A stretch of 8,054 nucleotides of DNA from Phenylobacterium sp. (GCA_019264505.1 JAHUZY010000472.1:1-8054), one strand, 5' to 3'. Shown: positions 1 to 6,595, numbered from the stretch's first letter. Numbers and translations are program-made. The notes: generated by a model from the letters alone, not told the origin.

Positions 1-183
1 GCCTACCTGGCGGCCGCCGTCGACGCCATGATGCAGGCCCCGGCCCTTCGCCCGGCCGTCGAAGGCGCGGTGGTCGCCAGACTGGCCCGCGCCCAGGCCG
101 AACGTCGCGACACCGCCGCCCGCAAGGCCGCCGCCACCAAGGTCGACTTCTTCACCATGGTCCGCACCCGAGGCCCCCAATGA
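1..183 (+). CDS. phnG: PhnG, C-P lyase core subunit (3' end only)
   Basis: This is the last 60 codons of phnG, cut by the left window edge and ending in TGA at 181-183. PhnG is a small subunit of the C-P lyase core complex (PhnG2H2I2J2). With PhnH, PhnI and PhnL it supports transfer of a phosphonate to C1' of ATP ribose, releasing adenine. The visible part is an Ala/Arg-rich helix-forming segment ending in VDFFTMVRTRG, which resembles the conserved VDFF(T)xVRG tail of PhnG. The identity rests on this tail and on its position directly before phnH, as in the canonical phnGHIJKL order. The stop codon overlaps the phnH start as ATGA (180-183), so translation is probably coupled. The N-terminal part, the start and the promoter lie outside the window. 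Confidence 0.9.
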   Translation, partial: AYLAAAVDAMMQAPALRPAVEGAVVARLARAQAERRDTAARKAAATKVDFFTMVRTRGPQ

Positions 184-797
184 GCGTCGCGACCCTCGAT
201 CTCAGCCGCATCGCCCCGGCCTTCGCCGACCCCGTCCGCGAGAGCCAGGCGGTGTTCCGCGAGGTGATGGAATGCATGGCCCGCCCCGGGCGCATCACCC
301 GCTTCGACCGCGCGCCCCAGGCTCCGAACGGTCTGGGCAAGGCGGCCGGCGCCGTGGCGCTCACCCTGTTCGACTTCGAGACCCTGGTCTGGCTCGACCC
401 GGCGCTCGCCGAGTCAGAGGCCGAAGCCTGGCTCCGCTTCCACTGCGGCTGCCCGCTGACCACGGACGCTCAGAGCGCGGCCTTCGCCATCGTCACCGAC
501 ATGGCCAAGGCTCCGAACCTGGCCGCCTTCAACCAGGGCGACGCCAAGTACCCGGACCGGTCCACCACGGTGATCCTGCAGATTGCGTCCCTCGAGGGCG
601 GCCCGACGGTGACCCTCAGCGGCCCGGGCATCCAGACCACCACCGACATCGCGCCCCAGGGCCTGCCCCAGGACTTCTGGACGCAGATCGAGACCAACCA
701 GGCGCAGTTCCAGTTCGGCGTCGATGTTCTGCTGGTCGCTGGCGACCAGCTGCTCGCCCTGCCGCGCACCACAACCGCTCAGATCAAGGGAGGCTGA
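180..797 (+). CDS. phnH: PhnH, C-P lyase core subunit
   Basis: A 205-residue protein (E. coli PhnH has 194). PhnH is the homodimeric, PLP-transferase-fold-like subunit of the cytoplasmic C-P lyase core complex. It has no known catalytic activity of its own but is required for forming the ribose 1-phosphonate triphosphate. The N-terminal segment RESQAVFREVMECMARPGR (about residues 20-38) matches the family's FRxxMxAMARPG region, and WLRFHCGCPL near residue 83 is also family-like. The start ATG at 180 overlaps the phnG stop (ATGA); no strong Shine-Dalgarno is visible, which fits translational coupling. It ends with TGA at 795-797, one base before the phnI start. No frameshift or truncation is seen. 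Confidence 0.95.
   Translation: MSVATLDLSRIAPAFADPVRESQAVFREVMECMARPGRITRFDRAPQAPNGLGKAAGAVALTLFDFETLVWLDPALAESEAEAWLRFHCGCPLTTDAQSAAFAIVTDMAKAPNLAAFNQGDAKYPDRSTTVILQIASLEGGPTVTLSGPGIQTTTDIAPQGLPQDFWTQIETNQAQFQFGVDVLLVAGDQLLALPRTTTAQIKGG
786..793 (+). promoter_or_regulatory. Ribosome binding site fixing the phnI start
   Basis: The strong Shine-Dalgarno AAGGGAGG inside the 3' end of phnH lies 5 nt before ATG 799. It supports 799 as the phnI start rather than the in-frame ATG at 724 inside phnH. The protein from 799 also begins with the conserved PhnI N-terminus. Confidence 0.8.
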
Positions 798-798
798 C

Positions 799-1908
799 AT
801 GGCCTATGTTTCCGTCAAAGGCGGCGAGAAGGCGATCACCCACGCTCACCAGTGGCTGGCCGAAGATCGCCGCGGTGATCAGTCGGTCACCGAGCTGGAA
901 GTGGCGCAGGTCCGCGAGCAGCTGTCGCTGGCCGTCGACCGGGTGATGAGCGAGGGCTCCTGCTACGATCGCGACCTGGCCGCGCTGGCGGTCAAGCAGG
1001 CCCGGGGCGACCTGCCCGAGGCCATCTTCCTGCTGCGGGCCTATCGCACCACCCTGCCCCGCTTCGGCGCCTCCCTGCCCGTGGAGACCGAAGCCATGGC
1101 GGTGCGCCGCCGCGTCTCGGCCGCCTTCAAGGACATTCCCGGCGGCCAGGTGCTTGGCCCCACCTTCGACTACACCCATCGCCTGCTCGACTTCGCCCAG
1201 GCGGCCGAAGGCGGCGTAGCGCCTGAGCCTGCGCCCCAGGCTGAGGAACCCCAGGCCTATCCCATGCCCAACATCGCCTCGGTGTTCCGCCATGAGGATC
1301 TGCTGGAGCATGACGTCCGCGCCGACGAGGCGCCCGAGCCCTACGACCTGACCCGCCGGCCGATGAAGTTCCCCGCCGACCGCGACCAGCGCCTGCAGGC
1401 CCTGGCCCGCGGCGACGAGGGCTTCCTGCTCAGCCTGGCCTATTCCTCGCAGCGCGGCTGGGGCTCGACCCACCCCCTCTGCGGCGAGATCCGCATGGGC
1501 GAGGTGGCCGTCGAATTCGTCCCCGACGAGCTCGGCTTCGCCATCGAGATCGGTGAAGTCACCCTGACCGAGTGCACCATGCTGTCGGGCTTCGCCGGCT
1601 CGGCCGAGCGTCCGCCGCAATATACCCGCGGCTATGGCCTGACCTTCGGCCATTGCGAGCGCAAGGCCATGAGCATGGCCATCGTCGACCGCGCCCTGCG
1701 TCACCGCGAAGTGGGCGAACAGGCCGACGCCCCGGTGCAGGACGAAGAGTTCGTCCTCTACCACTCCGACAATGTGGAGGCCTCGGGCTTCGTGCAGCAC
1801 CTGAAGCTGCCCCACTACGTCGACTTCCAGGCCGACCTGCAACTGATCCGCCGGCTCCGCAAGGAGCACTTCGAGCGCCGCGCCGCCCTGAAGGAAGCCG
1901 CAGAATGA
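799..1908 (+). CDS. phnI: PhnI, C-P lyase core subunit (nucleosidase-type)
   Basis: A 369-residue protein (E. coli PhnI has 354). PhnI is the central subunit of the C-P lyase complex. Alone it acts as a purine nucleosidase on ATP/GTP; with PhnG, PhnH and PhnL it makes ribose 1-(alkylphosphonate) 5-triphosphate from ATP and a phosphonate. The start at 799 gives the conserved N-terminus MAYVSVKGGEKAI; an ATG at 724 is in frame but would add 25 residues overlapping phnH. Near the C-terminus, QHLKLPHYVDF places H334 and H339 at the same 5-residue spacing as E. coli H328 and H333, which sit at the metal site facing PhnJ. The region around residues 135-185 is Ala/Pro/Glu-rich and looks like a variable linker. 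The stop overlaps the phnJ start (ATGA, 1905-1908). Confidence 0.97.
   Translation: MAYVSVKGGEKAITHAHQWLAEDRRGDQSVTELEVAQVREQLSLAVDRVMSEGSCYDRDLAALAVKQARGDLPEAIFLLRAYRTTLPRFGASLPVETEAMAVRRRVSAAFKDIPGGQVLGPTFDYTHRLLDFAQAAEGGVAPEPAPQAEEPQAYPMPNIASVFRHEDLLEHDVRADEAPEPYDLTRRPMKFPADRDQRLQALARGDEGFLLSLAYSSQRGWGSTHPLCGEIRMGEVAVEFVPDELGFAIEIGEVTLTECTMLSGFAGSAERPPQYTRGYGLTFGHCERKAMSMAIVDRALRHREVGEQADAPVQDEEFVLYHSDNVEASGFVQHLKLPHYVDFQADLQLIRRLRKEHFERRAALKEAAE
1891..1897 (+). promoter_or_regulatory. Ribosome binding site for phnJ
   Basis: AAGGAAG within the end of phnI, 7 nt before ATG 1905. It supports the 1905 start for phnJ. The same reading frame is open back to an ATG at 1572, but that part is the antigenic-looking Arg/Pro-rich shadow of phnI and has no PhnJ homology. 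Confidence 0.7.
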
Positions 1909-2834
1909 GCACGCCCGTCCCGGCTCGCGCCAATGCGCCCGAGCGCTATTACAACTACGCCTATCTCGACGAGCAGACGAAGCGGATGATCCGCCGCTCG
2001 ATCCTGAAGGCCCTGGCCATCCCCGGATACCAGGTGCCCTTCGGCTCGCGGGAAATGCCCGTGCCCTATGGCTGGGGCACCGGCGGCATCCAGCTGACCG
2101 CGGCGATCATCGGCCCCGACGATGTTTACAAGTGCATCGACCAGGGCGCCGACGACACCACGAACGCGGTCTCCATCCGCCGGTTCTTCGCCAATGTGGC
2201 CGATGTGGCCACCACCGAGGACACCGGTGAGGCGACCATCATCCAGACCCGCCACCGGATCCCGGAAAAGCCCCTGAAAGAGGGCCAGGTGCTGGTCTAT
2301 CAGGTGCCGCAGCCCGAGCCCCTGCGCGGCCTGGAAGCGCGCGAAACCGAGACCCGCGCCATGCACGCCTATGAGGAATACGGCCTGCAGTACGTCTCGC
2401 TCTACGAGAACGTCTCGGCCTATGGGCGCATCGCCGCCACCGCCGGCTATCCGGTGATGGTGGAGGAGCGCTACCTGATGTCGCCCTCGCCGATCCCCAA
2501 GTTCGACAATCCGAAGATGGCCCAGAACGAGGCGGTCATGCTGTTCGGCGCCGGCCGGGAGAAGCGGATCTACGCCGTGCCGCCCTTCACCCGCGTGCGC
2601 AGCCTGGACTTCGAGGACTACCCCTTCGAGACCCAGACCTGGGAAGAGACCTGCGCCCTGTGCGGGGCCAAGGACTCCTATCTCGACGAGGTCATTCTCG
2701 ATGACGCCGGCGACAAGATGTTCGTCTGCTCCGACAGCCACCACTGCGCCGAACGCCGGGCTTCGGGCCATGTCGGCCCCATGGCCGGCCACACCCTGGA
2801 TCAGGACGCCGCCCTGAAGGAGCCCGCCCAATGA
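1905..2834 (+). CDS. phnJ: PhnJ, radical-SAM C-P lyase
   Basis: A 309-residue protein (E. coli PhnJ has 281). PhnJ is the catalytic subunit that cleaves the carbon-phosphorus bond of ribose 1-phosphonate 5-phosphate, giving an alkane and 5-phosphoribosyl 1,2-cyclic phosphate, using a [4Fe-4S] cluster and S-adenosylmethionine. The cluster ligands are visible as C250-ALC253 and C275, and the reactive thiyl cysteine as C281 in CSDSHHC. Each is exactly 9 residues beyond E. coli C241, C244, C266 and C272. The glycine that carries the radical in E. coli (G32) corresponds to G41 in IPGYQVPFG. The enzyme therefore appears fully active. It has about 9 extra N-terminal and 19 extra C-terminal residues relative to E. 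coli. The gene overlaps both neighbours by ATGA. Confidence 0.98.
   Translation: MSTPVPARANAPERYYNYAYLDEQTKRMIRRSILKALAIPGYQVPFGSREMPVPYGWGTGGIQLTAAIIGPDDVYKCIDQGADDTTNAVSIRRFFANVADVATTEDTGEATIIQTRHRIPEKPLKEGQVLVYQVPQPEPLRGLEARETETRAMHAYEEYGLQYVSLYENVSAYGRIAATAGYPVMVEERYLMSPSPIPKFDNPKMAQNEAVMLFGAGREKRIYAVPPFTRVRSLDFEDYPFETQTWEETCALCGAKDSYLDEVILDDAGDKMFVCSDSHHCAERRASGHVGPMAGHTLDQDAALKEPAQ
2817..2822 (+). promoter_or_regulatory. Ribosome binding site for phnK
   Basis: AAGGAG at the end of phnJ, 8 nt before ATG 2831. It supports the phnK start at the ATGA overlap. Confidence 0.7.
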
Positions 2835-3628
2835 ACGCCATCCCTGGCAGAATTGCGCCAGCGCCGCTGCTCAGCGTCGAGGGCCTGACCAAGTGGTACG
2901 GCCATGTCCTGGGCTGCCGCGACGTGGCCTTCGACCTGCGTCCGGGCGAGGTGCTCGGCATCGTCGGTGAGAGCGGATCGGGCAAGACCACCCTGCTCAA
3001 CTGCATCTCCGGCAAGCTGACGCCCACCTCGGGCGAGGTCCGTTTCGACACCCGCCGCTTCGGTCTCACCGACATCTACGGCCTGTCGGAGCCCGATCGG
3101 CGCCGGATGCAGCGGGAAGAATGGGGCTTCGTGCACCAGAACCCCCGCGATGGCCTGCGCATGCGGGTGTCCGGCGGGGCCAACGTGGCCGAGCCGCTGA
3201 TGAACCTGGGCGGCCGCCACTACGGCAATATGCGCCAGGCCACCATCGACTGGCTGGACCGGGTCGAGCTCGACACCCGTCGGATCGACGACAAGCCGCG
3301 CAACTTCTCCGGCGGCATGCAGCAGCGGATCCAGGTGGCCCGCAACCTGATCCACGGGCCGCGCCTGGTGTTCATGGATGAGCCCACCGGCGGCCTCGAC
3401 GTCTCGGTGCAGGCCCGCCTGCTCGATCTGCTCCGCGAACTGGTCCGGGACCTGGGTCTGGCGGTGATCATCGTCACCCACGACATGGCCGTGGCCCGGC
3501 TGATGGCCGACCGCCTGATGGTCATGAAGGGCGGCGAGGTGGTGGAAACCGGCCTCACCGACCAGGTGCTGGACGATCCCCAGCATCCCTACACCCAGCT
3601 CCTCGTCTCCTCCGTCCTGCAGATCTAG
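2831..3628 (+). CDS. phnK: PhnK, ABC-type ATPase subunit of C-P lyase
   Basis: A 265-residue ABC ATPase. PhnK binds the PhnGHIJ core at PhnJ and, despite resembling the ATPases of peptide transporters, belongs to the soluble C-P lyase complex rather than to an importer. The motifs seen are Walker A GESGSGKT (46-53), the signature FSGGMQQR (159-166), Walker B LVFMDEP (179-185) and the switch histidine H217 in VTHD. All are intact, so ATP hydrolysis is expected. The assignment as PhnK rather than another ABC protein rests on its place between phnJ and phnL and on family-typical stretches such as LTKWYG and FVHQNPRDGLRM. It begins at the ATGA overlap with phnJ and ends 4 nt before phnL. Confidence 0.96.
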   Translation: MNAIPGRIAPAPLLSVEGLTKWYGHVLGCRDVAFDLRPGEVLGIVGESGSGKTTLLNCISGKLTPTSGEVRFDTRRFGLTDIYGLSEPDRRRMQREEWGFVHQNPRDGLRMRVSGGANVAEPLMNLGGRHYGNMRQATIDWLDRVELDTRRIDDKPRNFSGGMQQRIQVARNLIHGPRLVFMDEPTGGLDVSVQARLLDLLRELVRDLGLAVIIVTHDMAVARLMADRLMVMKGGEVVETGLTDQVLDDPQHPYTQLLVSSVLQI

Positions 3629-3632
3629 AGCC

Positions 3633-4337
3633 ATGACCGACAAACCCCTGATCATCGTCGAAGACCTGGCCAAGACCTTCGTTCTGCACAATGCGGAATC
3701 GGCCACCATCCCGGTCTTCCAGGACCTGACCCTGCAGGTCGCCGCCGGCGAATGCGTGGTGCTGGCCGGAGAGTCCGGCGTCGGCAAGTCCACCCTCATG
3801 CGCTCCATCTTCGGCAACTATCTGCCGACCCAAGGGGCGGTGAAGGTCTGGCACGACGGCGCCTATGTGGACATCACCAAGGCCAACCCCCACGAGGTGC
3901 TGGAGGTCCGCCGTCGGACCCTGGGCTATGTCTCGCAGTTCCTGCGGGTCATCCCCCGGGTGCCGACCCTGCAGCTGGTGATGGAGCCCCTGCTGGAGAA
4001 CGGCGTCTCGTTCGAAGAAGCCAAGGACCGGGCCAGCGAACTGCTGTCGGCGCTTCGCCTGCCCCAGGCCCACTGGGACCTGCCGCCCGCCACCTTCTCT
4101 GGCGGCGAGCAGCAGCGGGTGAACATCGCCCGCAGCTTCATCCGCAAGTATCCGGTCCTGCTGCTCGACGAGCCCACCGCCTCCCTGGATGCGGAAAACC
4201 GGGCCATCGTCGTGCGGCTGATCAACGAGGCCCTGAAGGAAGGCGCCGCCATGATCGGCATCTTCCACGATCTCGACGTTCGCGACGCCGTGGCCAGCCG
4301 GCTCTTTGAGGTGTCCCAGTTCAAGGCGGCCGCCTGA
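3633..4337 (+). CDS. phnL: PhnL, ABC-type ATPase subunit of C-P lyase
   Basis: A 234-residue ABC ATPase, close to the usual PhnL length. PhnL is required with PhnG, PhnH and PhnI for coupling phosphonate to ATP ribose, and in the E. coli complex it can join PhnK as a second ABC subunit. The motifs seen are Walker A GESGVGKST (46-54), the signature FSGGEQQR (155-162), Walker B LLLDEPT (176-182) and the switch H212 in IFHD. The N-terminal LAKTFVLHNA is family-typical. It starts 4 nt after the phnK stop without a strong Shine-Dalgarno and ends 2 nt before phnM. No membrane partner gene is nearby, consistent with a non-transport role. Confidence 0.96.
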   Translation: MTDKPLIIVEDLAKTFVLHNAESATIPVFQDLTLQVAAGECVVLAGESGVGKSTLMRSIFGNYLPTQGAVKVWHDGAYVDITKANPHEVLEVRRRTLGYVSQFLRVIPRVPTLQLVMEPLLENGVSFEEAKDRASELLSALRLPQAHWDLPPATFSGGEQQRVNIARSFIRKYPVLLLDEPTASLDAENRAIVVRLINEALKEGAAMIGIFHDLDVRDAVASRLFEVSQFKAAA

Positions 4338-4339
4338 CC

Positions 4340-5482
4340 ATGACCGAGACCCGCATCTTCTCCGACCAGGTGATCACGCCCACGGGCCAGATCACCGCCG
4401 AACTGGTCCTCCGCGACGGCGTCATCGCCGCCGTGGAGGCCAGGACCGCTTGCGCAGCAGGCGCGATCGACTGGACCGGCGACGTGCTGGTCCCGGGCCT
4501 GATCGACATCCACACCGACAATCTGGAAAAGCACTATCAGCCCCGCCCCGGCGCCCTCTGGGACGCCTATGGGGCGGCGCTGGCCCATGACGGCCAGTGC
4601 GTCACCGCCGGCATCACCACCGTGCTGGACTCGCTCAGCCTGCACGGGCGCAAGGACGGCCTCGACCGCAAGGACGCCTTGGGACCTATGATCGCCGGCA
4701 TGGACCAGGCGCAGACTGACGGCGCCCTGCGCGCCGACCACCTGCTGCACCTGCGCTGCGAAGTGACCAATCCAGAACTGCTCAACCTGCTGGAGCCGCA
4801 CGCCGACAATCCGCGGCTGAAGCTGCTGTCGGTCATGGACCATACGCCCGGTCAGCGGCAGACCGCCAATGTGGACCGCTTGCAGGCGCGCATGGCCGCG
4901 GCAGGTCGTTCGCCTGACGAGATCGAGGAAATGCTGGCGCGGCGCCATTCGGGGCGCGATCCGGGCGTCGCCTATGACAACCGCCGCAAGGTGGTGGCGT
5001 TTGCCCGGGAGTACGGCGTGCCGCTCGCCGCCCATGACGACGAGACCCTGGAGCATGTGGAAGAGGCCCATGATGACGGCTGCATCATCGCGGAGTTTCC
5101 CGTCACCCTGACCGCGGCCCAAAGGGCGCGGGAGCTGGGCATGTTCGTGGCCATGGGGGCGCCGAACTTCGTGCGCGGCGGCTCGCATTCGGGCAATCTG
5201 TCGGCTCGTGAGAGCGCCCAGGCTGGCGTGCTCGACATCCTCGCCTCGGACTATGTGCCTCTCTCCATGCTGCGCTCCGCCTTCATGCTGATCGACGACC
5301 TGGGCTGGGCGCCGCAGGACGCCATGGCCACGGTCAGCTCGGCCCCGGCCCGGAGCCTTGGCCTCACCGACCGTGGCGAGATCGTCGCCGGCCAGCGGGC
5401 TGATCTGGTTCGGGTCTCTCGCCGGAGCCAGGGCTGGCCCGTCCCCGTCGAGGTCTGGCGCCAGGGCGTTCGCGTGGCATGA
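4340..5482 (+). CDS. phnM: PhnM, ribose 1-methylphosphonate 5-triphosphate diphosphatase
   Basis: A 380-residue amidohydrolase-superfamily protein (E. coli PhnM has 378). It removes pyrophosphate from ribose 1-phosphonate 5-triphosphate to give the 5-phosphate that PhnJ cleaves. The metal-site motif after the first beta-strand is seen as VPGLIDIHTDNLEKH (H58 and D60, with H65). Further metal/active-site candidates are H232-D-D-E235 in AAHDDE and D304 in LASDYVP; the last two assignments are by position in the fold. The N-terminal 50 residues and the last 70 form the small composite beta domain usual for amidohydrolases. It starts 2 nt after phnL and its stop overlaps the following DUF1045 gene (ATGA, 5479-5482). 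Confidence 0.96.
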   Translation: MTETRIFSDQVITPTGQITAELVLRDGVIAAVEARTACAAGAIDWTGDVLVPGLIDIHTDNLEKHYQPRPGALWDAYGAALAHDGQCVTAGITTVLDSLSLHGRKDGLDRKDALGPMIAGMDQAQTDGALRADHLLHLRCEVTNPELLNLLEPHADNPRLKLLSVMDHTPGQRQTANVDRLQARMAAAGRSPDEIEEMLARRHSGRDPGVAYDNRRKVVAFAREYGVPLAAHDDETLEHVEEAHDDGCIIAEFPVTLTAAQRARELGMFVAMGAPNFVRGGSHSGNLSARESAQAGVLDILASDYVPLSMLRSAFMLIDDLGWAPQDAMATVSSAPARSLGLTDRGEIVAGQRADLVRVSRRSQGWPVPVEVWRQGVRVA

Positions 5483-6168
5483 GTCCCCGCTACGCCGTCT
5501 ATTACGCGCCGGATCCGCAAGGCGACCTCTGGGACCTGGCCTGCGCCTGGCTCGGCCGCGATCCGCACCGCAAGGTGGATTGCGTCCGGCCGGCCACGCC
5601 GGCGCTCGCCGACCTCGACCTGGACGCCCTCACCGCCAGCCCCCGGGGCTATGGCTTCCACGCCACCCTGAAGGCGCCCTTCGAGCTGGCCGAGGGCGCC
5701 AGCGAGCGCGACCTGCTGGATTTCGCCGAGGGCTTCGCTGCGGGTCGGGCCGCTTTCGAGGCCTCCATCTCCCCCCAGGCCTTGGGCCGATTTCTGGCCT
5801 TCCGGCTCAACGATCCCTGCCCGGCCATGGACGCCCTGGCCGAGGCCTGCGTGCGGGACTTCGATCCGTTCCGCGCGCCCCTGTCGGAGGCCGACATCGC
5901 CCGCCGGCGCAAGGCGCAGCTGTCGCCGGCCCAGGACGCCCGGATGCTGGAATGGGGCTATCCCTACATCTTCGATGACTTCCGGTTTCACATGACGCTG
6001 ACCAGCGGGATCGCCGATGATGCTGTGCGCGCCCGGGTGCTGGAGACTCTCACGCAGCTCTTCGCCTATGTGACCGGCCCGCACCGCTTTGACAGTGTGG
6101 CCATCTACCGCCAGGCCGACCGCGACGCTCCCTTCGAGGTCATGTCCCGCTTCAGCTTTACAGCCTAG
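5479..6168 (+). CDS. DUF1045 phosphonate-metabolism protein, putative 2H phosphodiesterase
   Basis: A 229-residue protein of the DUF1045 family (the "putative phosphonate metabolism protein" family often found in phn operons). Two H-x-T motifs are visible, H61-A-T63 in YGFHATLKAPF and H171-M-T173 in FRFHMTLTSGI, about 110 residues apart. This paired pattern is the mark of 2H phosphoesterases, which act on 2',3'-cyclic or 1,2-cyclic phosphates. The N-terminal RYAVYYAPDP is family-typical. The inferred role is hydrolysis of 5-phosphoribosyl 1,2-cyclic phosphate, the PhnJ product, in place of the metallo-beta-lactamase-type PhnP, which is not seen here. The family name and operon link are established; the exact reaction is inference. 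It is the last gene of the + strand operon, and its TAG stop forms the first three bases of a long palindrome. Confidence 0.9.
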   Translation: MSPRYAVYYAPDPQGDLWDLACAWLGRDPHRKVDCVRPATPALADLDLDALTASPRGYGFHATLKAPFELAEGASERDLLDFAEGFAAGRAAFEASISPQALGRFLAFRLNDPCPAMDALAEACVRDFDPFRAPLSEADIARRRKAQLSPAQDARMLEWGYPYIFDDFRFHMTLTSGIADDAVRARVLETLTQLFAYVTGPHRFDSVAIYRQADRDAPFEVMSRFSFTA

Positions 6169-6224
6169 AGCCCCTTTTTATCCGATCTGATTGCTTCAAT
6201 CAGATCGGATAAAAAGGGGCTCTA
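6166..6224. repeat. Perfect 28-bp inverted repeat with 3-nt loop
   Basis: The arms 6166-6193 and 6197-6224 are exact reverse complements around a CTT loop. Each arm runs from an outer TAGAGCCCC through a T5 run to ATCCGATCTGATTG at the loop. The element has the form of a REP/MITE-like intergenic palindrome, and its core TAGAGC...TTTTT.ATCCGAT is shared with the adjacent element. It could slow or end transcription from both sides, or protect 3' ends of mRNA. However, it lacks the U-run directly after the stem expected of a standard intrinsic terminator. The outer TAG is the stop codon of the DUF1045 gene. Confidence 0.9.
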
Positions 6225-6235
6225 AATCATAAGGT

Positions 6236-6286
6236 TAGAGCATTTTTCATCCGATAACCGCGTCACACTTATCGGAAAATGCTCTA
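6236..6286. repeat. Second, imperfect inverted repeat of the same family
   Basis: The left arm 6236-6257 (TAGAGCATTTTTCATCCGAT then AA) pairs with the right arm 6269-6286 except that TCAT in the left arm has no partner, leaving an 18-bp stem with a 4-nt bulge and an 11-nt loop (6258-6268). It begins 12 nt after the first element and shares the TAGAGC-TTTTT-ATCCGAT layout. The right-hand outer CTA (6284-6286) is the reverse complement of the TAG stop of the minus-strand PII-like gene. A role at the convergent transcript ends is possible but inferred. Confidence 0.85.
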
Positions 6287-6592
6287 GAACTTCTCGCCGC
6301 GCATGACCTCGACGTCGGAGACCGCCACGACGCCGGGATAGTCGGCGAAGAAGTCGGCCAGCCTGGCCAGCACGCGGTCGGCCACCTCGGTGGTCACCAG
6401 GGCGAAGATCAGCCGCTTTTCCTGGCCAGGGGTGAAGTCGCCGCTGCGCCACTCGCCGCTGTCGCCGGCGCCGGCGAGACTGGGCAGCACGGTCCAGCCT
6501 CGCACGCCCGCCTCGGCGAGGAAGGTCTCGACCCGACGCAGGACCGGCGCCTCGACGATGATCTCCAGCTTCTTGCGCTTGGACAGTTGCAT
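6284..6592 (-). CDS. SbtB-like PII-family regulatory protein
   Basis: A 102-residue protein from ATG 6592. It resembles SbtB/PII-like small trimeric signalling proteins, which in cyanobacteria bind adenine nucleotides (including cAMP) and control the bicarbonate transporter SbtA. Features seen: a first strand and helix KKLEIIVEAPVLRRVETFLAEAGVRGWTV (split here: KKLEIIVEAP at 7-16, GVRGWTV at 29-35), a Gly-rich flexible T-loop region (about 38-57), and the C-terminal FFADYPGVVAVSDVEV, typical of SbtB. The CGPxGC redox tail of cyanobacterial SbtB is absent. A GTG at 6601 would add three residues and overlap the permease stop as GTGA, but a GGTGA just before ATG 6592 favours the shorter form. 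It follows the SbtA-like permease directly, the usual partner arrangement. What it senses here is unknown. Confidence 0.85.
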   Translation of the reverse strand: MQLSKRKKLEIIVEAPVLRRVETFLAEAGVRGWTVLPSLAGAGDSGEWRSGDFTPGQEKRLIFALVTTEVADRVLARLADFFADYPGVVAVSDVEVMRGEKF

Positions 6593-6595
6593 GGA

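Noticed and set aside
784..1869. Long minus-strand open frame (361 codons) opposite phnI
   Set aside because: It lies antisense to a confidently identified gene and has the Gly/Ala/Gln/His/Val-rich composition typical of antisense frames of GC-rich genes; no recognisable domain.
1815..2831. Minus-strand open frame (338 codons) opposite phnJ
   Set aside because: Antisense shadow of phnJ with Gly/His/Val/Leu-rich composition and no family motif.
3626..3632. TAGAGCC at the phnK stop, resembling the outer end of the intergenic repeats
   Set aside because: No pairing arm or ATCCGAT block follows, so only a chance 7-base match.
2801..3817. Minus-strand open frame (338 codons) opposite phnK and the start of phnL
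   Set aside because: It crosses the phnK-phnL junction antisense to two intact ABC ATPases and shows no motif.
3926..5188. Minus-strand open frame (420 codons) opposite phnL and phnM
   Set aside because: Length is explained by GC-rich codon bias on the + strand; it spans two intact genes and matches no family I recognise.
5251..6084. Minus-strand open frame (277 codons) opposite phnM and the DUF1045 gene
   Set aside because: Shadow frame; the + strand genes have clear motifs and a coupled start.
6169..6283. Possible small RNA or CRISPR-like repeat in the convergent junction
   Set aside because: Only two inverted-repeat units of unlike sequence, no direct repeats with spacers, and no promoter-like sequence seen.
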